A stretch of DNA of 64,000 nt from Pectobacterium wasabiae CFBP 3304 (GCF_001742185.1 NZ_CP015750.1:3224001-3288000); one strand, 5' to 3'; positions 8,914 to 18,862 are shown, numbered from the stretch's first letter. Numbers and translations: made by a program. Notes: generated from the letters alone by a model not told the origin.

Positions 8914-9900
8914 ATGACTCAACCTTTATCATCTGATGCAGCTAAACCCGTGTATGTCACTATTCTGACCGGGTTTCTTGGTGCTGGAAAAACCACCTTA
9001 CTACGGCATATTCTGAATGCCGATCACGGCTACAAAATTGCCGTGATTGAAAATGAATTTGGCGAAGTCCCAATTGATAATACATTAATCGGTGAACGTG
9101 CTAGCCAGATTACGACGTTGAGCAACGGTTGCATCTGCTGCACGCAGTCCAATGAGCTGGCTGATGCGTTGCTCGATCTGATTGATGGCGTGGATAACGG
9201 TACGCTGGATTTTGATCACGTCATCATTGAATGCACCGGTATGGCCGATCCAGGGCCTGTGGCGCAGACTTTCTTCTCCCATGAAGTTATCTGTGAACGC
9301 TTTGTTCTGGACGGAATTATCACGCTGGTGGATGCGGTACATGCGCAACAACAGCTCGATCAGTTCACCATTGCACAATCGCAGATTGGCTATGCCGACC
9401 GCATATTGCTAACCAAAACGGATGTGGCAAGCGAAGACGAGACGTTGTTACCGCGTCTTCAGCGCATCAATGCACGTGCACCGATCTACCCTGTGGTACA
9501 CGGCGATATCGATCTGAGCGTGCTGTTTAACATCGACGGTTTTGTCCTCAGCGACAAACTGGACGTGAAAACGCCGGTATTTCGCTTTGTTGCACCCACG
9601 CAGAATAACGTGCAGTCGATTGTTGTGTATCTCGATAAGGCGGTTGAGCTTCAGGCTGTTTCCGATGTGATGGAAAACCTGTTGCTACAATTCTCCGATA
9701 ATCTACTGCGCTATAAAGGCATTCTGGCCATCAACGCTGACAACCGTCGCCTGCTGTTTCAGGGTGTCCAGCGTTTGTACAGCGCTGACTGGGACAGAGA
9801 ATGGCAGGTTGATGAAGAAAGAAAGAGCGTGCTGGTGTTTATTGGTGTGGATTTACCCGAACAGGAAATCCGTAATGCTTTCGCTCGTCTGACGGCATAA
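8914..9900 (+). CDS. yjiA: COG0523 family P-loop GTPase YjiA
   Basis: From the ATG at 8914 the protein has 328 residues. It carries Walker A GFLGAGKTT near residue 20, the metal-binding CxCC motif GCICCT, a Walker B-type segment VIIECTGMADPGP, and TKTD in place of the usual NKxD guanine motif. A CobW C-terminal domain lies in the last third. COG0523 proteins are GTP-dependent metal (often zinc) chaperones or metallo-centre insertases; YjiA itself binds zinc but its client is unknown. The upstream in-frame extension to 8824 would overlap yjiX and is rejected. GGA precedes the chosen ATG. It probably shares a transcript with yjiX. Confidence 0.92.
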   Translation: MTQPLSSDAAKPVYVTILTGFLGAGKTTLLRHILNADHGYKIAVIENEFGEVPIDNTLIGERASQITTLSNGCICCTQSNELADALLDLIDGVDNGTLDFDHVIIECTGMADPGPVAQTFFSHEVICERFVLDGIITLVDAVHAQQQLDQFTIAQSQIGYADRILLTKTDVASEDETLLPRLQRINARAPIYPVVHGDIDLSVLFNIDGFVLSDKLDVKTPVFRFVAPTQNNVQSIVVYLDKAVELQAVSDVMENLLLQFSDNLLRYKGILAINADNRRLLFQGVQRLYSADWDREWQVDEERKSVLVFIGVDLPEQEIRNAFARLTA

Positions 9901-9916
9901 CGCTTCCGTCTTATTT

Positions 9917-9938
9917 GTGCTGGTCACTCTGGCCAGCA
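9917..9938 (+). terminator. Probable terminator after yjiA
   Basis: GTGCTGG and CCAGCAC form a 7-bp stem just after the yjiA stop codon, followed by a pyrimidine-rich but imperfect T run (TCTCTCTTC). Confidence 0.5.
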
Positions 9939-10129
9939 CTCTCTCTTCAATCCTATTATCGCTCTATTACTGGTTCTGTTTGTGCCACATTTTGTCTGGC
10001 AGGGGAGCGCATCTTCTCAGGATGGAATAGTGCAATTGCACGAAAAAATCCCTACCTTATTGTAATTATTACGAATACATCTAAAACGTGATCGTCCCTC
10101 GTTTTTTAGTGGAATATTGGTGTTATTTT

Positions 10130-10148
10130 ATTAAAACGATATTTCATT
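10130..10148 (+). promoter_or_regulatory. Candidate KdgR operator of the pectinase gene
   Basis: ATTAAAACGATATTTCATT lies 17 bases upstream of the chosen ATG. It agrees at 14 of 19 positions with the KdgR-box form AATGAAACATTGTTTCATT that I recall from soft-rot pectate lyase genes. The right half (TTTCATT) is perfect. KdgR is the repressor relieved by pectin breakdown products. Its position between promoter and start fits a roadblock or repressor site. This is a match by eye, not a scored one. Confidence 0.6.
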
Positions 10149-10165
10149 ATTTTGTGAGGTTAAGT

Positions 10166-11548
10166 ATGCGTAGTGGTCTTGCTCTGTCATTAATGGCTTC
10201 CTGCATCACGCTGGGTATTCAAGCTGGTACGGCACAGGCTGCCAGCTCAGTGAAATTCCCAGATAAAACCTGTGACGTCACACAATACGGGGCCGAAGGT
10301 CACCGCCTACAGATCGCACTCAATACCGAAGCTTTCCAGAAGGCAATTGATGATTGCGCTGCGGCTGGTGGCGGAACGGTACACGTTCCTCGCGGTAATT
10401 ATCTGGTTGATCCGCTGTTCCTGAAAAGTAACATCCGACTGGATTTGGCAAAAGATGCAACTATCGTCGCCTCGACTGAAGTCGCGGCGTATCGCGCGAC
10501 GGAAAAAACCAAGTACGCTGAAGCGGAAAATGGTTGGCTTCCCTTTATCAGTATTGCTGATGCACAAAACGTGGCGATTACGGGACAGGGCACCATCGAT
10601 GGGCAGGGTGCCGTCTGGTGGGAACGTTGGCGTGAGAATATTCGTGCAACCGGTAAGAAAGGTGGAACCGATCGCCCCCGTCTGATTTATATCAAAAGTT
10701 CTAGTAACGTGCTGGTGGACGGTGTCACGCTCACCCATTCCCCGAGCTTCCACGTTGTGATGCGTTACTCGCATGATGTGGATGTTAACGGCACGCGTAT
10801 TCTGTCGCCGTGGCATGCACCAAACACCGATGCTATTGACCCGATCGACAGCCAGAATATCCGTATCACCAATAATTATATCGACTGTAATGATGACCAT
10901 ATTGCGATAAAAGCCGAGAAGCCAGATAGCCGCTTCCCGAATGGCGTCGTGGATAACATCTATATTGCCAACAATATTCTGAAGCAGGGGCGCGGCATCT
11001 CCATAGGTAGCGAAACTTCCGGCGGCGTGAATAATGTGCTGGTTGAAAACAACCAGTTTGAAGGCTCTATGTACGGTATCCGCATTAAAACCCTGCGTGG
11101 TAAAGGCGGCGAGGTGAAAAACATTACCTACCGTAATACCAAAATGGTGGATGTTGAAATACCGCTGGTCTTTGCCGCTTACTACAAAGCTGCACCGATC
11201 GTGCAGGCTGAGGTAGACAAGATGCTGGCCGAAGGTGGCTTCACGATGGGTGAGCAGATTTACCCATCGGATACCGATCCTGAGCAGCCGTTTGATCAGC
11301 ACAAGACGCCGCATTTCAGCAATGTGACGATTGAGAATCTGGAATCGACCGGTAAGACCAAGGCCGCAGCGTACATTATCGGCGTGCCGGAAGCCCCGCT
11401 CAGTGGTTTCCATTTTGATAACGTGCGCATTGATGCGGATAAAGGTATTCGCGTAAGGAATGCGGAACTGCAAACCAAAGGCCTGACGCTGAATGTGAAA
11501 GAAGGCCCTGTAATGCAGTTGGATAAAGGGGCGAAAGTCGATCAGTAA
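10166..11548 (+). CDS. Secreted polygalacturonase, glycoside hydrolase family 28
   Basis: From the ATG at 10166 (GAGG six bases upstream) the protein has 460 residues. A signal peptide ends at AQA (residues 23-25). The upstream 26-codon extension lacks signal character and is rejected. The body is a right-handed beta-helix of family 28, which hydrolyses polygalacturonate in plant cell walls. Active-site motifs are HAPNTDAIDP (Asp222), CNDDHIAIK (Asp243, Asp244) and GIRIKT (Arg306, Lys308). The family motif GHG(I/M)SIGSE reads GRGISIGSE, so the near-invariant His is Arg276. After export the usual route out of soft-rot cells is the type II system. It may correspond to the pehN-type gene of Pectobacterium, but I am not certain enough to name it. 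It is not PehA, whose recalled sequence differs. Confidence 0.88.
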   Translation: MRSGLALSLMASCITLGIQAGTAQAASSVKFPDKTCDVTQYGAEGHRLQIALNTEAFQKAIDDCAAAGGGTVHVPRGNYLVDPLFLKSNIRLDLAKDATIVASTEVAAYRATEKTKYAEAENGWLPFISIADAQNVAITGQGTIDGQGAVWWERWRENIRATGKKGGTDRPRLIYIKSSSNVLVDGVTLTHSPSFHVVMRYSHDVDVNGTRILSPWHAPNTDAIDPIDSQNIRITNNYIDCNDDHIAIKAEKPDSRFPNGVVDNIYIANNILKQGRGISIGSETSGGVNNVLVENNQFEGSMYGIRIKTLRGKGGEVKNITYRNTKMVDVEIPLVFAAYYKAAPIVQAEVDKMLAEGGFTMGEQIYPSDTDPEQPFDQHKTPHFSNVTIENLESTGKTKAAAYIIGVPEAPLSGFHFDNVRIDADKGIRVRNAELQTKGLTLNVKEGPVMQLDKGAKVDQ

Positions 11549-11553
11549 TCGAT

Positions 11554-11750
<197 letters not shown>

Positions 11751-11849
11751 TGAAGCGGTAGCAGGGGACACACTGGCCGTGGAGTCCCCTGCTACCTGCT
11801 TCTCTTTGGTACATATCGCCTGGCAGGTTATGCTCTTTTAATCGCGGTA

Positions 11850-12329
11850 CTAATCATGCTTGGCGATATCGGCAAAGGTGGCGCGCAGTAGCCGTGCCAG
11901 ATCGTCTGCCGACAGCTCAATGTCCAATCCGCGTTTACCGCCGGAAATGAAAATGGTACCGAACTGGCGTGCCGGTTCATCAATCACGGTCGGCAGCAGT
12001 TTCTTCTGCCCTAGCGGGCTGATTCCCCCCACCAGATAACCCGTTACGCGCTGAGCGATGACCGGATCGGCCATATCGGCTTTTTTGGCGGATAGCGCGC
12101 GTGCGACTTTTTTGAGATCCAGCATGCCTGCGACTGGCGTGACGGCCACGGCGAGGTTTTTCGCATCACCATTCAGGGAGACGAGTAGCGTTTTATAAAC
12201 CTGCTCTTTATTCAGCCCCAACTTTCTGGCCGCTTCCTCGCCAAAATTGGTTTCGTCGCTGTCGTGATGATAGCTGTGTAGTGTAAAGGCGACCTTGTTC
12301 TTTTCGAGCAGATTGACTGCGGGTGTCAT
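11850..12329 (-). CDS. ybaK: Cys-tRNA(Pro)/Cys-tRNA(Cys) deacylase YbaK
   Basis: The 159-residue protein belongs to the YbaK/ProX/INS trans-editing family. It clears cysteine mischarged onto tRNA(Pro), cooperating with prolyl-tRNA synthetase in the cytoplasm. Sequence features include the N-terminal [14 protein letters not shown], the Lys-containing segment [12 protein letters not shown], and the substrate-pocket loop [14 protein letters not shown]. Length matches E. coli YbaK. The gene is separated from ybaP by about 70 bases on the same strand. Its stop codon faces the pectinase gene across the long ERIC. Confidence 0.95.
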   Translation of the reverse strand: MTPAVNLLEKNKVAFTLHSYHHDSDETNFGEEAARKLGLNKEQVYKTLLVSLNGDAKNLAVAVTPVAGMLDLKKVARALSAKKADMADPVIAQRVTGYLVGGISPLGQKKLLPTVIDEPARQFGTIFISGGKRGLDIELSADDLARLLRATFADIAKHD

Positions 12330-12399
12330 GATTTCACTATCCTTAACCCCTTTATGGGTCTTATCTTGCGAACGCGGCTATGCGTCATAATGTGTTCTT

Positions 12400-13218
12400 T
12401 CAAGGCGTTGCTGAATGACCGTTGTTGAGCAGCGTGGATAAATTCTCATCGCCATACAGATGCAGTGCGCCGACGGCTACAACGTAGTTTCCGGGTGGTA
12501 GTGCCTGAAGTTGCTGTTGCCAGCGGCGGTTACGCTGACCCATCAACAGGTCGGTCATTTCATTGCTGAACGTCGCGGGGATATCCGGTTTATAGGTGCC
12601 AGGTCTGCTGTCTAGCCACCAGCCTATCATCGTTTGCAGCAGGCGAGCATTGATGTGCCAGTGCTTAATTGTATCCAGCAGCAGCAGCAGGCCGCCCTGC
12701 GGCAGTTGCTGTAACAAATCAACCTGCGTCTGCTGCCCTTCCAGTTCGATAATCTGAATACCGTGATATTTCGCCGCGTTAATCAACTGATAGTCGATGC
12801 CATAATCGGGGCGTAACCCTAATCGCTGAGCCTGTCTTGCTTGCAGCATCAGCGCGGCCTGCCAGGCTGGAAGCGTGTCGATATTGCTTTCATCGAAAGA
12901 GAGTGATTCACAGATTTTTTGCAATTGGCGATAGTTGTCCGGGCTGAGGCGCTGTGCGAGCGGTGGCTCGGCGTCACTGTGTCCGAAGGGGGAATGAGAA
13001 TCGGAGATATCGGCTTCTACGATGAGTGCGGTCGCCTGTCTGAGTTGTTGCAGCAGCGTATCGGGCAGCGGCGCCATATCCTGGCTGCCCATATGAATAC
13101 TGCCGACCAGATGCAGATACCGTTCGTTGGCGAGTTGAACGTCTATCGCAGGATAGGAATAAGCTAGCGGTGAGATAAAGCCAAAAAAAGTCGCGATTCT
13201 ACGCAGCAGTTGCCCCAT
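12400..13218 (-). CDS. ybaP: TraB/GumN family protein YbaP
   Basis: The 272-residue protein carries the two signature motifs of the TraB/GumN (YbaP) family: LVGSIHMGSQDMAPLP near the N-terminus and VAVGALHLYGDENL near the C-terminus. Both contain the His residues thought to bind metal in this metalloprotease-like fold. The N-terminus (LLRRIATFFGFISPLAYS) is hydrophobic and may act as a signal or anchor, so the protein is probably periplasmic or membrane-bound. Biochemical function is unproven. It sits upstream of ybaK and downstream of copA on the same strand, as in E. coli. Confidence 0.88.
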   Translation of the reverse strand: MGQLLRRIATFFGFISPLAYSYPAIDVQLANERYLHLVGSIHMGSQDMAPLPDTLLQQLRQATALIVEADISDSHSPFGHSDAEPPLAQRLSPDNYRQLQKICESLSFDESNIDTLPAWQAALMLQARQAQRLGLRPDYGIDYQLINAAKYHGIQIIELEGQQTQVDLLQQLPQGGLLLLLDTIKHWHINARLLQTMIGWWLDSRPGTYKPDIPATFSNEMTDLLMGQRNRRWQQQLQALPPGNYVVAVGALHLYGDENLSTLLNNGHSATP

Positions 13219-13338
13219 TGTTTCCGTCTCCTGATGTGGGAGTAACTATGCTAAACGCTAGATGCAGAACAATACAAGGTATACCGCGGGTGGCGTGAAC
13301 GTGGAGGCGTGGTAAGACGATTATGCGGAAGAAAGCGT

Positions 13339-13366
13339 GCGCCATCATTCGAAATGAAGATGGCGC
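13339..13366 (-). terminator. Probable terminator of copA
   Basis: GCGCCATC (13339-13346) pairs with GATGGCGC (13359-13366), 8 bases beyond the copA stop codon. On the reverse strand it is followed by a short T-rich stretch (TTTCTT). Confidence 0.6.
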
Positions 13367-13373
13367 GCTGACA

Positions 13374-16097
13374 TTACTGATTTTTAGGTTTAAAACGTAG
13401 CAAGCGGTTAGCGTTACTGACTACCGTGATGGAAGAGAGCGCCATAGCGGCACCGGCAACCACCGGATTTAGCAGCGTGCCAGTCAACGGATAGAGCACG
13501 CCTGCGGCAATCGGGATACCCAGCGAGTTATAGATAAACGCGCCCAGCAGGTTCTGCTTCATGTTACGCAGCGTGGCATTGGACAGTGCCAGCGCGTCAG
13601 CGACGCCGTGCAGGCTGTGGCGCATCAGTGTGATAGCTGCGGTTTCAATTGCAATATCGCTGCCGCCGCCCATCGCAATGCCGACATCGGCCTGCGCCAG
13701 TGCGGGTGCATCATTGATGCCATCACCAATCATCGCCACGCGTTTTCCTTGCGCCTGTAGCTTTTTGATGGCCTCCGCTTTTCCGTCTGGTAGTACACCA
13801 GCGATTACCTGATCGATACCCGCTTCTTTAGCGATGCTCTTTGCCGTGAGTGGGTTATCCCCTGTGAGCATGACTAACTGGTAGCCCTGTTGATGCAGGC
13901 GCTGCAACGCGCTGACGCTGTCTGCCCGCAGCGGGTCGTGGATAGAGAACACCGCGATAATGTGACCATTCGCCGCAAGCAGCACCGGCGTGATACCGCG
14001 CTGAGCCTGTTCGTTGATCAGCGTTTCACCTTCGGTGATATCGACCTGATGCTGTTTGAGCAGAGGCGGATTCCCCAGCAGCAGATTGGCGTCGCCAATC
14101 TTACCGCTGACGCCGAGACCGCGTAGCGTGCGGAACTGCTCGACTTGCGTTAGCGTAAGGCTTTCCGCTCGTTCAAGAATTGCCTTCGCCAGTGGGTGAT
14201 TAGACCCCTGTTCCAGCGAGGCTGCCCAGAGCAGCGCCTGCTCCTCTGTTACGCCACCGAACGTGTGAATTGCCACGACACGCGGCTGCCCTTCGGTTAG
14301 CGTACCGGTTTTGTCAAACACCAGCACATCCAACTTGCTGGCCTGTTGCAAGGCATCGGCATCCCGTACCAGTACGCCAAACTCCGCTGCACGTCCAACG
14401 CCGGAAATGATCGACATCGGCGTTGCCAGCCCAAGCGCACAAGGGCAAGCAATGATCAGAACCGTTGTGACGATAATGAGCGTATAAACTATCTGAGGCT
14501 GTGGCCCGACAAAGAACCAGATCGCGCCGCTGAGAAGCGCGATGGCAACGACAACGGGAACGAATACGGCAGAAATACGATCTGCTAGCTGGCCGATCGC
14601 GGGCTTGCTACTTTGCGCCTGTCTGACCAATCGGATAATACGCGACAAGGTAGTCTGGTTGCCGATAGCGTCTGCACGGAAGAGAACGCTGCCATCGGAG
14701 ACCAATGTGCCTGCGTGAATGGTATCGCCGGACATTTTAGATTGCGGGATCGGCTCGCCGGTCAGCATGGCTTCATCCACCCACAGCTCACCTTGCAAAA
14801 TCTCGCCATCGACAGGAACACGGTCGCCGGTTGTCAGGCGCAGCGTCATGCCGGACTGGACTTCTGACAGTGGAATCGATTTCTCACCTTCCGACGTCAC
14901 GACGCGGGCGGTGGGCGGTGTTAAATCTAGCAGACGCTCTAAAGCACGTGAAGAACGCTGGCGAGCACGCTGTTCTAGCGCATGGCCCAGGTTGATTAAA
15001 CCAATGATCATCGCGCTGGCTTCATAGTACAGATGGCGCGCCGCTGTTGGGAAAAGGTCCGGCCACAGGTTAACGGTAATCGAGTAAAGCCATGCCGCAC
15101 CCGTTCCCAGCGCCACCAGCGTATCCATGGTTGCAGCGCCGTTTTTCAGGCTACGCCAGGCGTTACGGTAAAAATGACTGCCAGCCAATACCATCACCGC
15201 CAGCGTCAGAATACCGATGATAAGCCATGGCGTTTGGCTTTCTGGCGTCAGGCTCATGCTGCCACCCAATACGCCCCACAGCATCAGTGGTGCACCCAGC
15301 AGTAAACCTAGCGCAGCCTGCCACTGAAAGCGGCGGATGGCCTGTTGAGCCGTTTGCTGCTGGCGTGCACGGCGCGCCTCCTCGTCCTGAATAATTTCTG
15401 CGCCATAGCCTGATTGCTCAACGGCGGCAATCAGCGCTTCCGGATCGGCGTGACCGCTGACCAACGCACTGCGCTCAGCCAGATTCACCCGCGCCTGCGT
15501 AACGCCGCTGACGTTTTGTAGCGCCGTCTGTACGCGATTCACGCAACTGGCGCAGCTCATCCCCTGGAGCAGGAGTTGCACACTGTCGTCATCGCGGGTG
15601 GTGCGTGTTGTTATTGCCGGAAGAATACTCTCGGCCGCTGGCAGCGCTTCCGGCATTGTCGCTACCTGTGCCAGCGGCTCAGTTTTTGGGTGAACGCTCT
15701 CCTGCACGCTAGCGTGATAGCCCGCTTCTTCAATAGCACTAATCAGTGTGGTGGCGTCAACGCTGCCATACACAGCGGCCTGTTCTTTAGTCACATCCGT
15801 TGCCACGACGCCGGGAATGGCTTCCAGTACTTTACGCGTAGCGACGACACAGTGGTTGCAGCTCAGGCCGGAAAGCTGAAGAGACACATCCGGTGTGGTG
15901 GAGAGCTGTGCGTCGTAGCCTGCCTGTTCGATAGTGTCGATCAACGTTTGAGAATCAACGGCACCGCTGACTTTGGCATACTGCTGAGTGACGTCGCTTT
16001 GTTCGACAGAGGGTATTGCGTCTAGTGCTTTTTTAACGCGTTGAACACAGTGCCCGCAGGTCAATCCCTGCAACGACAACACGATAGTTTGAGACAT
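13374..16097 (-). CDS. copA: Cu(I)-exporting P1B-type ATPase CopA with three metal-binding domains
   Basis: CopA pumps Cu(I) from cytoplasm to periplasm. From the ATG at 16097 ([10 protein letters not shown], preceded by GGGAG) it has 907 residues. Three N-terminal heavy-metal-associated domains carry GLTCGHC (Cys14/17), GLSCNHC (Cys80/83) and GMSCASC (Cys182/185); the E. coli enzyme has two. Core motifs follow: TGEP (actuator), the CPC metal site in helix 6 ([13 protein letters not shown]), DKTGTLTEG (phosphorylated Asp), SNHPLA (nucleotide-binding His) and [10 protein letters not shown]. The eight-helix P1B layout is evident. An ATG at 16121 is in frame but would place the ribosome site inside the gene. 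A CueR-type promoter lies ~75 bases upstream. ybaP follows. Confidence 0.96.
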   Translation of the reverse strand: MSQTIVLSLQGLTCGHCVQRVKKALDAIPSVEQSDVTQQYAKVSGAVDSQTLIDTIEQAGYDAQLSTTPDVSLQLSGLSCNHCVVATRKVLEAIPGVVATDVTKEQAAVYGSVDATTLISAIEEAGYHASVQESVHPKTEPLAQVATMPEALPAAESILPAITTRTTRDDDSVQLLLQGMSCASCVNRVQTALQNVSGVTQARVNLAERSALVSGHADPEALIAAVEQSGYGAEIIQDEEARRARQQQTAQQAIRRFQWQAALGLLLGAPLMLWGVLGGSMSLTPESQTPWLIIGILTLAVMVLAGSHFYRNAWRSLKNGAATMDTLVALGTGAAWLYSITVNLWPDLFPTAARHLYYEASAMIIGLINLGHALEQRARQRSSRALERLLDLTPPTARVVTSEGEKSIPLSEVQSGMTLRLTTGDRVPVDGEILQGELWVDEAMLTGEPIPQSKMSGDTIHAGTLVSDGSVLFRADAIGNQTTLSRIIRLVRQAQSSKPAIGQLADRISAVFVPVVVAIALLSGAIWFFVGPQPQIVYTLIIVTTVLIIACPCALGLATPMSIISGVGRAAEFGVLVRDADALQQASKLDVLVFDKTGTLTEGQPRVVAIHTFGGVTEEQALLWAASLEQGSNHPLAKAILERAESLTLTQVEQFRTLRGLGVSGKIGDANLLLGNPPLLKQHQVDITEGETLINEQAQRGITPVLLAANGHIIAVFSIHDPLRADSVSALQRLHQQGYQLVMLTGDNPLTAKSIAKEAGIDQVIAGVLPDGKAEAIKKLQAQGKRVAMIGDGINDAPALAQADVGIAMGGGSDIAIETAAITLMRHSLHGVADALALSNATLRNMKQNLLGAFIYNSLGIPIAAGVLYPLTGTLLNPVVAGAAMALSSITVVSNANRLLRFKPKNQ

Positions 16098-16172
16098 AAT
16101 AATTTTCTCCCGTGTTAACAACCGGCGGTGAAAGACGTTGACCGGCCATCTGATTTCTACTTGTTATTGGGT

Positions 16173-16203
16173 AAGGTAAACCTTCTGGCAAGGGGAAGGT
16201 CAA
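16173..16203 (-). promoter_or_regulatory. CueR-activated copA promoter with 19-bp spacer
   Basis: On the reverse strand TTGACC (-35, 16198-16203) and TACCTT (-10, 16173-16178) are separated by 19 bp, the unusual spacing that MerR-type activators correct. The spacer lies within an inverted repeat at 16180-16200 with arms ACCTTCC and GGAAGGT-like AGAAGGT. This closely matches the E. coli copA promoter. cueR lies 0.8 kb away. Confidence 0.9.
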
Positions 16204-16334
16204 GGGATTTAATGTGCTTTTGTTCTAGGAGAGAAAAAGCGAAGAGTCTCTCTGCCAGATAGCAGGGAGGCTCTTCGAACAAGATGAAACACTCAGGTGA
16301 AGGTAAGGTCAGTTGAGCCTGACGTTGTCAGTCA

Positions 16335-16799
16335 TCAAGTATCGCTTGAAGTCCGGGCGATGAATGCCTGAATGACCTTCTCAGCCTCGTTTTCCGCTCG
16401 GTGATTGAGGTAATAAAAATAAAAAATCAAACCGAAAAACAAAGCGCTATACGCGATAACCATCCACATATATTCGATTAGAAAAAGAAATACGCTTTGC
16501 GCCATACCGTCGATATCATATTCAATATTAAAGTATTTAAGATACCGATCCGGTATGAAAATGAAGCAAAATAGTAAGACGGGTAAAGCGAGAATAGCGC
16601 CTAATATATTGATTCGTTGTTTTCTGGTATTCAGCGACGTGTAGGTGCTGTCCCCGAGATAACGTTCAATTTCAATAATCTGTTGAGAAAGGTCATCTTT
16701 CGATGTAACAGGAATGTGGTGGCGTTCAATATGATAATGGACTTCTTTGAGCCGTTGTGCGTTATCGAGTACTTTACCGAGTATATTGCTATATCCCAT
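16335..16799 (-). CDS. Unrecognised small membrane protein between copA and cueR
   Basis: I do not recognise this 154-residue protein. The start at 16799 (MGYSNILGKVL) is chosen because AGGA precedes it; an upstream start at 16880 is possible. The first ~80 residues are soluble and charged, with helical character (AQRLKEVHYHIERHH). Two hydrophobic stretches follow: ILGAILALPVLLFCFIFI and a longer one around MWMVIAYSALFFGLIFYFYY. The last ~20 residues are charged. The DNA is clearly AT-richer than its neighbours, suggesting later acquisition. E. coli has unrelated genes (ybaS, ybaT) at the corresponding place between copA and cueR. Topology suggests two membrane helices with both ends on one side. 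Confidence 0.6.
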   Translation of the reverse strand: MGYSNILGKVLDNAQRLKEVHYHIERHHIPVTSKDDLSQQIIEIERYLGDSTYTSLNTRKQRINILGAILALPVLLFCFIFIPDRYLKYFNIEYDIDGMAQSVFLFLIEYMWMVIAYSALFFGLIFYFYYLNHRAENEAEKVIQAFIARTSSDT

Positions 16800-17031
16800 G
16801 ATGATATTTTCCTTTACTGATAATAACTCACTTGCAGCATTCCATCGCAAGTAATTATAAAACCTTGTGATTTTACACAAATAAATGTTCTCGTCATCTT
16901 TTACGTGAAGTGAATTTTTATAGTGGTAAATTTGGTTGAGACTACAGAGTCAGATAATATGATCTCATTGAGATACTCATTGGCTGTGCCAGTACACCCT
17001 CTGCCATTATGGGGAGGGGCAAGGAGAAATC

Positions 17032-17448
17032 ATGAATATCAGTGATGTTGCGAAAAAAACGGGTCTTAGCAGTAAAACCATTCGTTTCTATGAAGAGAAA
17101 GAGCTTCTGACTACACCGCTGCGTTCTGAAAATGGTTATCGTAGCTATGATGAGCATCATGTCGAAGAGCTAACGCTGCTGCGTCAGGCGCGGCAGGTTG
17201 GTTTTAATCTGGATGAATGCCGGGAGCTGGTCACGTTATTTAACGATCCGCTGCGGCGAAGCGCGGATGTAAAAGCACGTACTTTGCAGAAAGTGCAAGA
17301 AATCGAGATGCATATCGAAGAGTTGAAAACGATGCGTGAACAGTTGCTGGCGTTGGCCGAACAGTGCCCGGGGGACGGTAGCGCAGAGTGTCCGATAATC
17401 AATAATCTGGCGGGCTGTTGTCAAAAGAGTAAATCGTCAAAAGAGTAA
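17032..17448 (+). CDS. cueR: Copper-responsive MerR-family activator CueR
   Basis: The 138-residue protein has an N-terminal winged helix-turn-helix ([25 protein letters not shown]), a long dimerisation helix (residues ~75-110) and the metal loop CPGDGSAEC with Cys112 and Cys120, the exact positions that bind Cu(I) in E. coli CueR. It ends with a CC pair near residues 128-129. Bound Cu(I) lets CueR twist promoters with long spacers and activate transcription. The probable target copA, with a matching operator, is 0.8 kb away on the opposite strand. AAGGAG lies 7 bases before the ATG. The gene converges with ybbJ across a GC-rich hairpin. Confidence 0.95.
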   Translation: MNISDVAKKTGLSSKTIRFYEEKELLTTPLRSENGYRSYDEHHVEELTLLRQARQVGFNLDECRELVTLFNDPLRRSADVKARTLQKVQEIEMHIEELKTMREQLLALAEQCPGDGSAECPIINNLAGCCQKSKSSKE

Positions 17449-17459
17449 ACTGCCAGAAA

Positions 17460-17476
17460 GGGGAGCGAGGCTCCCC
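17460..17476. terminator. Hairpin between convergent cueR and ybbJ
   Basis: GGGGAGC and GCTCCCC form a 7-bp GC-rich stem with a 3-base loop in the 44-bp gap between the two stop codons. Neither strand has a clear T run, so its efficiency as a terminator is uncertain. Confidence 0.5.
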
Positions 17477-17492
17477 TAACGAGTGCGCTCTG

Positions 17493-17948
17493 TTAGGACT
17501 CAATCGACCGTACATGCAGTGTGATGCCGTCAACGGCAATCACTTCAACATGCGTGCCAGCAGGCAGTTCCTGCTCTGATTTCACGCGCCAACTGCTGTC
17601 GCCAATGTTTACCCGGCCAAAGCCGTTAGTCACGGGTTCTGTCAGGGTAGCGCGCAGACCAATCAACTGTTGCCCGCGTTGGTTGAGCGTCGATGGTGGG
17701 CGTGACAGCGTCCGTTTACGCAGCCAATACCACCAGAGCAGCGCCGTAACGATCGTCATGATGGCGAAAATCGTGCCCTGCCATGGCCATCCCAGCGGCA
17801 TCACCCACGTTAGCAGCCCAACCAATACGGCCGACACGCCGCTCCACAGCAGATAACCACTGGCACCCAGCATTTCGGCGGCTAAAAGCAGGCCGCCGAG
17901 CGACAGCCAGAACCAGTGCGCATTTTCCATCACCAGTTCAATGCCCAT
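17493..17948 (-). CDS. ybbJ: NfeD-like membrane protein YbbJ
   Basis: The 151-residue protein has two or three N-terminal membrane helices (residues ~10-80) and a C-terminal OB-fold of the NfeD type ([26 protein letters not shown]). NfeD proteins pair with stomatin/SPFH partners, and the gene for such a partner, qmcA, is directly upstream with a one-base stop-start overlap (17948). That arrangement, conserved in enterobacteria, indicates translational coupling and a joint role in inner-membrane microdomain organisation. The detailed function is not established. Length matches E. coli YbbJ (152). Confidence 0.92.
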   Translation of the reverse strand: MGIELVMENAHWFWLSLGGLLLAAEMLGASGYLLWSGVSAVLVGLLTWVMPLGWPWQGTIFAIMTIVTALLWWYWLRKRTLSRPPSTLNQRGQQLIGLRATLTEPVTNGFGRVNIGDSSWRVKSEQELPAGTHVEVIAVDGITLHVRSIES

Positions 17949-18862
17949 TATTGACCTCGGCTGTCTTTGCTATCTTTAATCAGCTCGGTGATCCCGCCAA
18001 TGGCTCCCATCAGGTTACTGGCTTCCAGCGGCATCATGATCACTTTGCTGTTATTGGAGGAACCGATCTGTTGCAAGGCATCGGTATATTTCTGAGCAAC
18101 AAAGTAGTTAATCGCCTGAATGTTACCTGCCGCGATGGCTTCGGAGACCATTTTGGTCGCCTGTGCTTCTGCTTCTGCCGCACGTTCGCGCGCTTCTGCT
18201 TCCAAGAACGCGGACTGACGCAAGCCTTCCGCCTTCAGAATCTGGGACTGCTTTTCCCCTTCGGCTTTCAGGATAGCGGCCTGACGCACCCCTTCAGCCT
18301 CCAGAATATCGGCACGTTTGTTACGTTCCGCTTTCATCTGTGCATTCATCGCGGCAATCAGTTCAGCAGGTGGGCGTACATCGCGGATCTCAATACGCGT
18401 GATTTTAATGCCCCACGGGTTAGTGGCTTCGTCAACAATATGCAGTAGGCGCGTGTTGATGCTATCGCGCTGAGACAACATTTCGTCCAGCTCCATGGAG
18501 CCCAGTACGGTACGGAAGTTGGTCATGGTGAGGTTGACGATAGCCTGTTCCAGATTGCTGACTTCATAGGCTGCTCGTGCCGGATCGATCACCTGAATAA
18601 AGCAGACGGCATCAATCGCTACATTGGCGTTATCGCGTGAGATAATTTCCTGAGAGGGGATATCTAATACCTGTTCCATCATGTTGATTTTACGTCCAAC
18701 ACGATCCATAAACGGCACGACTAGATTCAGCCCCGGCATCAGCGTTTTGGTGTAGCGGCCAAAACGTTCTACAGTCCATTGGTATCCCTGAGGTACGACT
18801 TTGATGCCTGACCAGACGATGATAAGTGCAACAAAAACCAAAATGGGAATGACGGTTAGCAT
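17948..18862 (-). CDS. qmcA: SPFH/stomatin-family membrane protein QmcA
   Basis: The 304-residue protein opens with a single membrane helix ([20 protein letters not shown]). An SPFH/band 7 domain follows over residues ~20-180 ([38 protein letters not shown]). An Ala/Glu-rich coiled coil then contains three near-copies of AEGxxQxxxLKAEG between residues ~195 and 235. QmcA oligomerises in the inner membrane and is linked to the FtsH/HflKC quality-control network in E. coli. GGAGG at ~18871-18875 precedes the ATG, and a long ERIC begins only ~10 bases further upstream. It is translationally coupled to ybbJ. Confidence 0.94.
   Translation of the reverse strand: MLTVIPILVFVALIIVWSGIKVVPQGYQWTVERFGRYTKTLMPGLNLVVPFMDRVGRKINMMEQVLDIPSQEIISRDNANVAIDAVCFIQVIDPARAAYEVSNLEQAIVNLTMTNFRTVLGSMELDEMLSQRDSINTRLLHIVDEATNPWGIKITRIEIRDVRPPAELIAAMNAQMKAERNKRADILEAEGVRQAAILKAEGEKQSQILKAEGLRQSAFLEAEARERAAEAEAQATKMVSEAIAAGNIQAINYFVAQKYTDALQQIGSSNNSKVIMMPLEASNLMGAIGGITELIKDSKDSRGQ

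Noticed and set aside
10083..10105. Possible CRP site (ACGTGATCG) upstream of the pectinase gene
   Set aside because: Only one half-site is recognisable; the other side lacks TCACA.
10307..11473. 388-codon frame antisense to the pectinase gene
   Set aside because: Shadow frame; the forward gene has complete active-site motifs and a signal peptide.
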